The notes under the pieces are model-generated. The model ran no database searches, was not told where the DNA came from, and worked only from the letters and a program-made list of their open reading frames with translations. Below, one piece after another: positions 1 through 7,195 of a DNA stretch of 64,000 nt. The position numbers and the translations under genes were made by a program. The stretch covers positions 1-64,000 of the forward strand of contig CALDSR010000039.1 of NCBI GenBank assembly GCA_937924505.1, given 5' to 3'. The stretch comes from an uncultured Granulosicoccus sp. (GTDB lineage: Bacteria > Pseudomonadota > Gammaproteobacteria > Granulosicoccales > Granulosicoccaceae). How positions within the stretch are numbered: position 1 is the first letter of the stretch; each line of letters starts with the position of its first letter.

Positions 1-106
1 AAAAAGACGGTCCACGTACATTCCAGTGGCACAGATGGGTTTGGCCAATCAAAGCGTAGGTGTCTGCGACGACCAGTCGCAATGCGTCGATAATCGGTTC
101 GTTCAT
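1..106 (-). CDS. dps: Dps-family DNA-protecting ferritin, N-terminal fragment
   Basis: Only the first 35 or so codons are in the window; the gene runs off the left edge. The translation begins MNEPIIDALRLVVADTYAL and continues through GQTHLCHWNVRGPSF, matching the N-terminal helix and the HWNVxGP ferroxidase segment of Dps/ferritin-like proteins. The His and Asp of the inter-subunit ferroxidase site would lie in and just after this segment. A GAGGA Shine-Dalgarno sits about 7 bases before the ATG at 106. The family stores iron and protects DNA in starvation or oxidative stress. The family call is firm for such a short fragment; the subtype cannot be told. Confidence 0.8.
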   Translation of the reverse strand, partial: MNEPIIDALRLVVADTYALIGQTHLCHWNVRGPSF

Positions 107-146
107 TGCTGTGTCCTCGAAAATTTGCTGATTAGAAAGTACGCGG

Positions 147-178
147 ATTATAAAGTTTGCCGGTTAGTGAAGTTTATC
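147..178 (-). promoter_or_regulatory. Putative promoter of the dps gene
   Basis: On the minus strand a perfect TATAAT lies at 152-147, about 40 bases before the dps start. The -35 region is poor (AAACTT at 17-base spacing), which would fit an activator-dependent or stress-sigma promoter. Two copies of AAGTTT(atc)GCCGG lie at and upstream of the -10 (plus-strand view 153-163 and about 170-183). The -10 is seen directly; its use is inferred. Confidence 0.4.
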
Positions 179-290
179 GCCGGATAGCAAAAAAGTCTCT
201 GGTTTTCAGACCTTGCGGTAAGCTACCTTGCGTAGCTTGGTTTGATTTTCAAATTTGCATCGACGTTCGGCGCGCAAGTCACCTCTCATA

Positions 291-344
291 GACAAGGCAA
301 GAGATATGGACAAAGCAAGAAATATGGACAGGGCTGGAGACATG
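291..344 (+). repeat. 18-bp tandem repeat, three copies
   Basis: Units at 291-308, 309-326 and 327-344, each ending in ATG. Copies 1 and 2 differ at two positions; copy 3 differs more. The 18-base period is a multiple of three and keeps an open frame running to TGA at 381-383. Function unknown. Confidence 0.6.
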
Positions 345-689
345 AAAAATGATCATGATTCTGCCCGGGAAATACAAGATTGAATCCAGGTTGATAGTTT
401 CAATTTTTATGTTCTCGTCACCGTTTCGTGAAGAATTCTAACGGTACGATCACTGCGTAAAAATGTGGGCATGGAAAATACGGGTTTTGCGTAATCGGAG
501 ATGCCATCGATAGTTTGGAGGCCATTGTTCAAATTACGTAAAATTCCTGTACAGCATTGCCTGGTGACCACCTTGACGCGAGATCTGTTTTTCTGAAATA
601 ATGATGTTCATGGGGTAGCGAACACCTCGTGAGGCGCCAGCCACAGTATCGCATCCAACAGGCTTTACTTGAAGAGGATGCTTCCCATC

Positions 690-1508
690 ATGGCTTCGCC
701 CGTTCAAATTACTGTCCGACAATTATCCCGCCTGATCGGCACGCCGAGCGCACCCGTGTTACTTGATGTGCGTGTCGACGATGATATCGCAGAGGACCCG
801 ACCGGGCTTCCCGCTGCGATTATTTGTTCACATGACATGGTTGGTGAGCTTGCACCTTCTTTGTCAAATCAAAGGGTGGTTGTCTACTGTCAGAAAGGTT
901 TGAAGTTGAGTGAAGGTGCAGCGGCCTTGCTTCGTTGTACCGGTATTCATGCGGAAGTGTTGGAAGGCGGGCATTTCAAGTGGCGCGATGCCGGACTGCC
1001 GTTGGTTCCTCATGATCGTGTACCCGTGCACAAAGAACGTGGAAATAGTTTGTGGGTGACGCGGATTCGACCAAAGATCGACCGCATTGCCTGTCCTTGG
1101 TTGATTCGACGGTTTGTTGATCCGCATGCGCAGTTCATGTTTGTTACCGCTTCCGCGGTCGAGGCAGTTGCTGAGAAATTCAACGCAACACCGTTTGACG
1201 TCGAGGATGTGTTCTGGAGTCATCGTGGTGAATTTTGTACCTTCGATACGATGCTTGACGAGTTTTGTTTAACGAGTGAGCCGTTGAATCGGCTTGCCAC
1301 AATTGTTCGTGCGGCAGATACGAATCGTCATGAGTTGGCACCAGAGGCAGCAGGATTGTTGGCTGCGTCGTTAGGTTTGTCACGTATGTACTCGGATGAT
1401 CTTGAACAACTGGATGCGGGAATGCTGCTCTACGACGCGCTATATCGCTGGTGTCGGGATGCGACTGATGAAGGACATGACTGGCCGATGACATCCCGGC
1501 GGACATGA
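690..1508 (+). CDS. Rhodanese-ChrB domain chromate resistance protein
   Basis: A 272-residue protein with two modules. Residues about 5-110 are a rhodanese domain with the loop VVYCQKGLKLS, Cys67 being the expected persulfide-forming residue. Residues about 120-260 match the C-terminal domain of ChrB/chromate-resistance proteins (WVTRIRPKIDRIACPWLIRRF). ATG 690 was chosen because GAGG lies 12 bases upstream; ATG 678 is immediately after that GAGG and TTG 669 is before it. It ends 3 bases before chrA, so the two are surely one operon. Classical ChrB is a chromate-sensing regulator; here the N-terminal half is replaced by rhodanese, so a direct regulatory role is doubtful and thiol or persulfide chemistry is possible. 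Confidence 0.85.
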   Translation: MASPVQITVRQLSRLIGTPSAPVLLDVRVDDDIAEDPTGLPAAIICSHDMVGELAPSLSNQRVVVYCQKGLKLSEGAAALLRCTGIHAEVLEGGHFKWRDAGLPLVPHDRVPVHKERGNSLWVTRIRPKIDRIACPWLIRRFVDPHAQFMFVTASAVEAVAEKFNATPFDVEDVFWSHRGEFCTFDTMLDEFCLTSEPLNRLATIVRAADTNRHELAPEAAGLLAASLGLSRMYSDDLEQLDAGMLLYDALYRWCRDATDEGHDWPMTSRRT

Positions 1509-1511
1509 TCC

Positions 1512-2789
1512 ATGAACAAACAAGTACGTTTTATTGAAGCGTTTTCTGTCTGGCTGAAGATTGGCTGTTTGTCTTTCGGTGGGCCGGCGGCACAGATTGC
1601 GTTGATGCATCGCATTATTGTCAACGAAAAGCGCTGGCTTGATGAACAACAGTATTTGAACGCATTGAGCTTCTGTATGTTGTTGCCTGGGCCGGAGGCC
1701 ATGCAAATCGCAACCTATGCGGGTTGGCGTTTGCATGGCGTACGCGGTGGCTTGACCGCAGGCTTGTTGTTTGTGATGCCAGGTGCCTTGCTGGTGTTGG
1801 CTTTAGCAGCGTTGTACGCAGCGGTCGGCGATGTGGACTTAGTGAACACATTGTTTTTGGGTATCAAAGCAGCGGTAATCGTTATTGTCATCGAAGCCTT
1901 GCTGAGAGTGTCGCGCCGGGCCCTGGGTAACCCGGTCCAATGGCTCATTGCAGCATTGTCGTTTATGGGTATTTTTTTCCTTGATCTGTCTTATCCACTG
2001 ATTGTTGCGGCTGCTGGCTTGCTCGGATTCTGGCGCAGTCAAAAGCCTTCAATCGCGACGAGTGATGAATCGATAACACCCAATACATCGATGTCACTAT
2101 CGACGTTGAGGACAGTTGCATTCTGGCTTTTGCTTTGGGTAGCGCCTTTTTTACTTCTCGGTATTGTTGGCAATCAGGGGTTCCTGATTGAGGTCGGTGC
2201 GTTTTTCTCTCGTCTGGCGGTTGTGACCTTTGGTGGTGCCTATGCGGTTCTCGCGTACCTTGCGCAAGATGTCGTCACGGGGTATGCCTGGTTAAGCGCT
2301 GGCGAAATGGTCGATGCGCTTGGGCTGGCCGAGACTACGCCGGGTCCTTTGATTCTGGTGACTGAGTTTGTTGCTTACCTGGCGGGCTTCCGACAAGGTG
2401 GTGTTGCGCTTGGTCTGCTCGCCGCTGGGTTGACGCTATGGGTAACGTTTGTACCGTGTTTTTTATGGATATTTGCAGGCGCACCTTATATCGATTGGAT
2501 AGGTGCACAGCCACGTCTGAGAGGCGCCTTGTCCGCAATTACTGCCGCAGTGGTCGGTGTCATTTTAAATTTGTCAGTCTGGTTTGCCTTGCATGTGTGG
2601 TTTGGGACGGTTGTTCTCAAAGAACTTGCCCTGTTAAAGCTATGGGTGCCTGATTGGGCAAGCGTTGATCATCGTGTTGTATTGCTAACCGGGCTTTGCG
2701 CAATCGCGGTATTCATTTTCCATTGGGGAGTAGTCAGAGTGCTGATGATGTCAGCACTCCTGGGCTATGTTTTGACAGTCTGGCTATGA
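1512..2789 (+). CDS. chrA: Chromate transporter ChrA (long, two-domain CHR family)
   Basis: At 425 residues this is a full-length bidomain CHR permease of the inner membrane, known to expel chromate (possibly acting on sulfate-like oxyanions). The N-terminal half shows the CHR signature FGGPAAQIALMH with the downstream PGPEAMQ motif; the second half repeats it as FGGAYAVLAYLAQD and TTPGPLILVTEFVAYLAG. About ten hydrophobic spans are visible. Start ATG 1512 follows the upstream stop by three bases. The gene converges with the gmaS operon, ending only 9 bases from the gmaS stop. Confidence 0.93.
   Translation: MNKQVRFIEAFSVWLKIGCLSFGGPAAQIALMHRIIVNEKRWLDEQQYLNALSFCMLLPGPEAMQIATYAGWRLHGVRGGLTAGLLFVMPGALLVLALAALYAAVGDVDLVNTLFLGIKAAVIVIVIEALLRVSRRALGNPVQWLIAALSFMGIFFLDLSYPLIVAAAGLLGFWRSQKPSIATSDESITPNTSMSLSTLRTVAFWLLLWVAPFLLLGIVGNQGFLIEVGAFFSRLAVVTFGGAYAVLAYLAQDVVTGYAWLSAGEMVDALGLAETTPGPLILVTEFVAYLAGFRQGGVALGLLAAGLTLWVTFVPCFLWIFAGAPYIDWIGAQPRLRGALSAITAAVVGVILNLSVWFALHVWFGTVVLKELALLKLWVPDWASVDHRVVLLTGLCAIAVFIFHWGVVRVLMMSALLGYVLTVWL
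2737..2759. terminator. Hairpin inside the end of chrA, possible terminator for the opposing gmaS operon
   Basis: A 9-bp perfect stem GAGTGCTGA/TCAGCACTC with a 5-base loop lies within the last codons of chrA. On the minus strand it falls 40 bases past the gmaS stop. There is no clear U tract on either strand, so intrinsic termination is uncertain. Confidence 0.3.
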
Positions 2790-2798
2790 TTCTTTGTT

Positions 2799-4106
2799 TC
2801 AGCAGTCAAGGGTATTAAGCCGTTCCCAATCGCTCAGGTGGTGAGCGTAGCTGTTCCATTCCTTGAGTTTCAGTTTGTCGTAGGCATTTGACATCTCAGA
2901 GCCTAATGCATCCCTGATGACCTTGTTCTTTTCGAACAGGCGTAAGGCATCAAGCAGGTTCAAGGGGAGTTTCTTGGCGCCTTTAGCCTTGTGTGATTCT
3001 GTGTACATGTCGATGTCAAGGCGTTTACCGGGGTCGAGCTTGTTTTCCAGCCCATCAAGACCTGCGGCGAGAATGACGGCTTGCAGGAGATAGGGGTTGG
3101 CAGCGCCGTCGGCCAAACGGAATTCGATACGCCCAGCATCAGGGATTCGAATCATGTGGGTGCGATTGTTGCCCCCGTAGGTAATCGAACTGGGTGACCA
3201 GGTAGCACCTGAAAGGGTCGGCGGTGCATTGATGCGTTTGTAGGAGTTGACCGTAGGATTGGTGATGGCGACCATGGCTTCACCATGTTTGATCAGTCCA
3301 CCGATGAAGTGGTAAGCCTCAGACGCCAAACCAAGTTCGCCCTTGCTGTCGTCGAAATGGTTGTCGAGACCTTTCTTGTCCCAGACCGATATGTGTACAT
3401 GACAACCGTTGCCCGTCAGATTGGAGAAAGGCTTGGGCATGAAGGTGGCTCGCAGTCCATGCTTTTCAGCAATTTCCTTGACCATGAATTTGAAGAAACT
3501 GTGTTGATCGGCGGTCGTCAAGGCATCGTTGAAATCCCAGTTTATTTCAAATTGTCCATTAGCATCTTCGTGATCATTTTGATATGGCCCCCAGCCCAGA
3601 GCAGTCATGGTGGTACAGATTTCACTGATCACATCATAACGACGCATGATCGCTGATTGGTCATAGCAAGGTTTTTCCTGCGTATCACGTTCATCGGATA
3701 TGTCAGTACCATCTGCCGAGATCAGGTGGAATTCAGGCTCAACGCCTGACTTCATCAAGTAATCTTTCGCAATGGACTCTTCCATCAATCGTTTCAAGAC
3801 CACACGGGGTGCTTGAGCGACAGGTTCGCCATTCATCCACGGATCACCGGCAACCCAGGCGACTTCAGGTTTCCAGGGGAGCTGGATTGCGGACTTGGGA
3901 TCAGGCATGACCAGCATGTCCGGGTGCGCAGGTGTCATGTCCAGCCAGGTGGCGAAGCCTGCAAAGCCTGCTCCGGATTTTTGCATGCCGGAGACCGCTT
4001 CACTCGGCACCAGTTTGGCGCGTTGAATACCGAATAGATCAGTGAAGTTGAACAGGAAAAATTTAACGCCTTTGTCTTTGGCGAATTTTGCAAGGCTGAC
4101 TGCCAT
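2799..4106 (-). CDS. gmaS: Gamma-glutamylmethylamide synthetase (GmaS, glutamine synthetase family)
   Basis: A 435-residue glutamine synthetase-fold enzyme of the GlnT/type III-like branch. Visible features are the early FNFTDLFGIQRAKLVP segment, the glutamate/ATP region PEFHLISADG, NGCHVHISVWDKKG, and the C-terminal metal/substrate segment SITYGGNNRTHMIRIP. GmaS ligates monomethylamine to glutamate with ATP, giving gamma-glutamylmethylamide. It is last in mgsABC-gmaS, 28 bases after mgsC, the classical context that separates GmaS from ordinary glutamine synthetase. ATG 4106 has AGGAG about 10 bases upstream; an extension to 4184 would overlap mgsC without family support. Assignment rests on context plus subtype. 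Confidence 0.9.
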   Translation of the reverse strand: MAVSLAKFAKDKGVKFFLFNFTDLFGIQRAKLVPSEAVSGMQKSGAGFAGFATWLDMTPAHPDMLVMPDPKSAIQLPWKPEVAWVAGDPWMNGEPVAQAPRVVLKRLMEESIAKDYLMKSGVEPEFHLISADGTDISDERDTQEKPCYDQSAIMRRYDVISEICTTMTALGWGPYQNDHEDANGQFEINWDFNDALTTADQHSFFKFMVKEIAEKHGLRATFMPKPFSNLTGNGCHVHISVWDKKGLDNHFDDSKGELGLASEAYHFIGGLIKHGEAMVAITNPTVNSYKRINAPPTLSGATWSPSSITYGGNNRTHMIRIPDAGRIEFRLADGAANPYLLQAVILAAGLDGLENKLDPGKRLDIDMYTESHKAKGAKKLPLNLLDALRLFEKNKVIRDALGSEMSNAYDKLKLKEWNSYAHHLSDWERLNTLDC

Positions 4107-4134
4107 GATGCTGGACTCCTGTATTTGTTGAATT

Positions 4135-5460
4135 CTATAGAGGTGTTTGACCTGGTACCCAGTTGGTCCCGGACAAGGGGACACCGGCCATGGCAGCTGA
4201 CTCGACTGTCAGTGCGACCAGATCATCGGGCTCAAGATTATGTACATGGTTCTTGCCGCAGGCACGCGCAATGGTTTGGGCTTCCAGGGTCATCACTTTG
4301 AGGTAATTGGCCAGACGCCTGCCTGCTTGTTCCGGGTCAAGCCGCTGTGCAAGTTCTGGTATCTGTGTGGTGATGCCGGCAGGATCTTGCCCTTCATGCC
4401 AGTCGTCATAAGCGCCTGCTGTCGTTCCGAGTGCTTGATACTCGGATTCCCAGCGTGGGTCGTTGTCTCCCAGTGCGACTAATGCAGCTGTCCCGATCGA
4501 TACCGCATCAGCGCCGAGCGCAAGTGCTTTCGCCACATCGGCGCCGTTTCTGATGCCGCCCGAGACGACCAGCTGCACTTTGCGGTGCATGTCGAGATCC
4601 AGCAAGGCTTGTACGGCAGGTCTGATGCAGGCAAGCGTCGGTTGTCCGACGTGTTCGATAAAGACTTCCTGCGTGGCAGCGGTTCCACCTTGCATGCCGT
4701 CAACCACAACCACGTCAGCGCCCGCTTTTACGGCGAGGGCGGTGTCGTAGTAGGGTCTTGCGCCACCCACCTTTATATAGATCGGTTTTTCCCAGTTGGT
4801 GATTTCCCGGAGTTCAAGGATTTTTATCTCCAGATCGTCCGGGCCTGTCCAGTCAGGATGTCGGCAGGCGGAGCGTTGGTCGATGCCCTTGGGCAATGAA
4901 CGCATTTGGGCAACACGATCGTTGATTTTCTGACCCAGCAACATTCCACCGCCACCCGGTTTTGCACCTTGCCCAACAACAATTTCAATCGCGTCGGCTT
5001 TGCGTAGATCGTCCGGATTCATACCGTAGCGAGATGGGAGGTACTGGTAAACAAGCTGTTCTGAGTGTCCTCGCTCTTCCGGGGTCATGCCACCGTCGCC
5101 AGTGGTTGTTGATGTGCCCGCGATGTTGGCGCCGCGTCCGAGTGCTTCCTTGGCCTGTCCGGAAAGTGAGCCGAAGCTCATGCCCGCGATGGTTATCGGT
5201 ATCTTGAGTCTTATCGGTTTGCTTGCATGCAAGTTACCGAGAATGACATCAGTGCCGCAGCGTTCGCGATAGCCCTCCAGTGGATAACGCGACATGGAAG
5301 CGCCAAGGAATAACAGATCATCGAAATGTGGCAAGTGACGTTTTGCACCGCCACCGCGGATATCATAGATACCGGTAGCAGCTGCACGTCGGATTTCAGA
5401 GAGCGTGTATTCGTCAAAGGTTGCCGAGTGACGCGGTGTGGTACGTGGTGTGTCTTGCAT
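4135..5460 (-). CDS. mgsC: N-methylglutamate synthase subunit C (FMN glutamate-synthase-like domain)
   Basis: 441 residues resembling the FMN-binding synthase domain of GltB/GlxD. The barrel is clear: GMSFGSLSGQAKEALGRGANIAGT, GQGAKPGGGGMLLGQK, KVGGARPYYDTALAVKAGADVVVVDGMQGGT, VSGGIRNGADVAKALALGAD. With MgsA and MgsB it forms N-methylglutamate synthase, turning gamma-glutamylmethylamide or methylamine plus an acceptor into N-methylglutamate. Notably, the region that holds the [3Fe-4S] cysteines in glutamate synthases (residues about 348-366, AGAYDDWHEGQDPAGITTQ) contains no cysteine, unlike the paralog at 23290-24645. ATG 5460 is preceded by mgsB, 21 bases upstream. Confidence 0.9.
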   Translation of the reverse strand: MQDTPRTTPRHSATFDEYTLSEIRRAAATGIYDIRGGGAKRHLPHFDDLLFLGASMSRYPLEGYRERCGTDVILGNLHASKPIRLKIPITIAGMSFGSLSGQAKEALGRGANIAGTSTTTGDGGMTPEERGHSEQLVYQYLPSRYGMNPDDLRKADAIEIVVGQGAKPGGGGMLLGQKINDRVAQMRSLPKGIDQRSACRHPDWTGPDDLEIKILELREITNWEKPIYIKVGGARPYYDTALAVKAGADVVVVDGMQGGTAATQEVFIEHVGQPTLACIRPAVQALLDLDMHRKVQLVVSGGIRNGADVAKALALGADAVSIGTAALVALGDNDPRWESEYQALGTTAGAYDDWHEGQDPAGITTQIPELAQRLDPEQAGRRLANYLKVMTLEAQTIARACGKNHVHNLEPDDLVALTVESAAMAGVPLSGTNWVPGQTPL

Positions 5461-5481
5461 GGAAGTGTTATCGCCTGAAGC

Positions 5482-6165
5482 TTAGTACGCGTCTGCGTTG
5501 TCGATATCAAAGTGGTAGAGCTTGCGCGCTGACCCGTAGCGTTTGAAATCAGTGCTGGGATGGTTCAGTCCAGCTGCATCGAGTAGCTCCTGTAATGATG
5601 CGTGATGTTTTTCTTTCATCGGTTTCTCAATGCAGTCAGCCCCCAGGCTCTCTACATTGCCGCGTACATAGAGTTCGGCTTCATAGATTGAATCTCCCAA
5701 TGCCTCGCCGGCGTCACCACAAATGACAAGACGCCCGGTTTGCGCCATGAATGCAGACATATGACCCACTGAACCGCCAACGACGATGTCAATACCTTTC
5801 ATTGAAATGCCGCAGCGAGATGAAGCATCACCTTCGATCACCAGGAGTCCGCCACGTCCGGTCGCGCCCGCAGCCTGACTGGCGTTTCCGCTGACTCGAA
5901 TGGAGCCCGACATCATGTTTTCACCCAGTCCGACGCCAGCATGACCATTGACAGTAATGGCAGCTTTTTTATTCATGCCACCGCAGTAGAATCCGACGTG
6001 ACCATTGATGGTGACATCCAGTGGTGAATCCAGACCGCAGGCGATGGCGTGTTGTCCTTGTGGGTTGTTGATTTGCCATTCACGTTCGTTGCTTGTGTCA
6101 GGCACGGCTTGCAGGGTTTTATTGATGTGCCGTAAACCATCGTTGGCAAAGTCAAGTGATCTCAT
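5482..6165 (-). CDS. mgsB: N-methylglutamate synthase subunit B (GXGXG domain)
   Basis: A 227-residue protein made almost wholly of the right-handed beta-helix GXGXG domain found at the C-terminus of glutamate synthase (GlxC type): repeated G-x-hydrophobic turns such as NGHVGFYCGGMNKKAAITVNG, GLGENMMSGSIRV, GRGGLLVIEGDASSRCG and GGSVGHMSAFMAQTGRLVICG. It is a structural/assembly subunit of N-methylglutamate synthase. ATG 6165 overlaps the mgsA stop by one base (TAATG), showing translational coupling. A longer upstream reading would overlap mgsA out of frame and lacks homology. Confidence 0.9.
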   Translation of the reverse strand: MRSLDFANDGLRHINKTLQAVPDTSNEREWQINNPQGQHAIACGLDSPLDVTINGHVGFYCGGMNKKAAITVNGHAGVGLGENMMSGSIRVSGNASQAAGATGRGGLLVIEGDASSRCGISMKGIDIVVGGSVGHMSAFMAQTGRLVICGDAGEALGDSIYEAELYVRGNVESLGADCIEKPMKEKHHASLQELLDAAGLNHPSTDFKRYGSARKLYHFDIDNADAY

Positions 6166-7079
6166 TAATGCAATTGCTCCGATGAATCGCCCCAGCTGTA
6201 GATGGTTGCAGGTTCGGGTTCCCAGATTTTTGCCTTTTCGGCCTGTGGCAAGGTGGCAATCGCACGGTATTCGGTAGCCATGGCAACCCAATCGTCAGTT
6301 TCGGCAAGCACGGCATGCTTGCAAGCGATAGGGTCCCGCAACACAGCGAAGCCATTGGCCGTGCCAATACAAAACGTATAGAAACCATCGAGATCCGCAA
6401 GCGCACCGCTGAGCGCTTCATGCAAACTGGCCCCCTGTCGAAGTTTCCAGGTCATATAGGCGGCGGCGACTTCGCTGTCGTTGTCGGTTTGAAATTCCAG
6501 ACCAGCTTTCTCGAGCGTTGCTCGCAGACGATTGTGATTGGACAAGCTGCCATTGTGCACAAGACAGAGATCATCTCCCGTGGCAAACGGATGTGATCCG
6601 GCAGTGGTGACCGCGCTTTCCGTGGCCATTCGCGTGTGGCCAATCATATGGCTGCCGCTGGCGTCATCCAACTGGAATCGATCATAGACGGAATCGGGTC
6701 GTCCCACTTCCTTGAATATCTCCAGGAGTTGCCCGGAACCGACCAGGCGCACGGTGTTGGCGTGTTCTTTCAAACAGGAACGTACAGCGCTTTCTTCTGC
6801 GTTGGTGATCAGCAGGGCGTGAGTATCGTTTTGTTCAATGCTTGCTTCACAGGCAAGTGTGGAGGCAAGAAGCTTTGTCATAGCCTGCCAATCGAACGCA
6901 ATGTCGTCGTGTGCCAAGGAGTATTTGGTAAACCCGTCAGCCGCGGGATAGCGGTACAACGCGACACCGGCAGAGTCCGGACCACGACTTTGCATCTCTG
7001 ACAGCATGGGTCTGAACAGGCTGCCAAGTTCTGGCCGCAAGTCCGGGTTTTTCAAAAAAAGCCCAACGATTCCGCACAT
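6165..7079 (-). CDS. mgsA: N-methylglutamate synthase subunit A (class II glutamine amidotransferase domain)
   Basis: 304 residues of a class II (Ntn) glutamine amidotransferase, GlxB type. Translation from ATG 7079 begins MCGIVGLFLKN, so removal of Met exposes the nucleophilic Cys. Other hallmarks: SRGPDSAG, IGHTRMATESAV, CLVHNGSLSNHNRLR, TDNDSEV. It is predicted to release an amino group or methylamine from a gamma-glutamyl amide for MgsC. It is first in mgsABC-gmaS and diverges from the fusion gene at 7196, leaving 116 bases for both promoters. The Shine-Dalgarno is weak, but the start is fixed by the required Cys2. Confidence 0.9.
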   Translation of the reverse strand: MCGIVGLFLKNPDLRPELGSLFRPMLSEMQSRGPDSAGVALYRYPAADGFTKYSLAHDDIAFDWQAMTKLLASTLACEASIEQNDTHALLITNAEESAVRSCLKEHANTVRLVGSGQLLEIFKEVGRPDSVYDRFQLDDASGSHMIGHTRMATESAVTTAGSHPFATGDDLCLVHNGSLSNHNRLRATLEKAGLEFQTDNDSEVAAAYMTWKLRQGASLHEALSGALADLDGFYTFCIGTANGFAVLRDPIACKHAVLAETDDWVAMATEYRAIATLPQAEKAKIWEPEPATIYSWGDSSEQLH

Positions 7080-7195
7080 GAGTGTAACTTTTTGATGTTG
7101 CTCGGGACAGGTGGACGCTATCACGCTATTCCCGTGGGTTCAATGGGTGGCCTTACCGGTACAATATCGGCACACTTATGGAGTTGGAGAAATGC

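Larger units (their letters stand above)
107..689. other. Gene-poor stretch between dps and the chromate genes
   Basis: I see no convincing gene. It holds the dps promoter and, at 291-344, three near-identical 18-base units in tandem (GACAAGGCAAGAGATATG, then two diverged copies). Read in frame they would encode D-(K/R)-A-(R/G)-(D/N)-M three times inside a short open frame at 255-383, but that frame has only a TTG start and no obvious ribosome site, so I do not call it a gene. Confidence 0.4.

Noticed and set aside
534..722. Short minus-strand frame overlapping the start of the rhodanese-ChrB gene
   Set aside because: No domain, no ribosome site, and it is antisense to a well supported gene.
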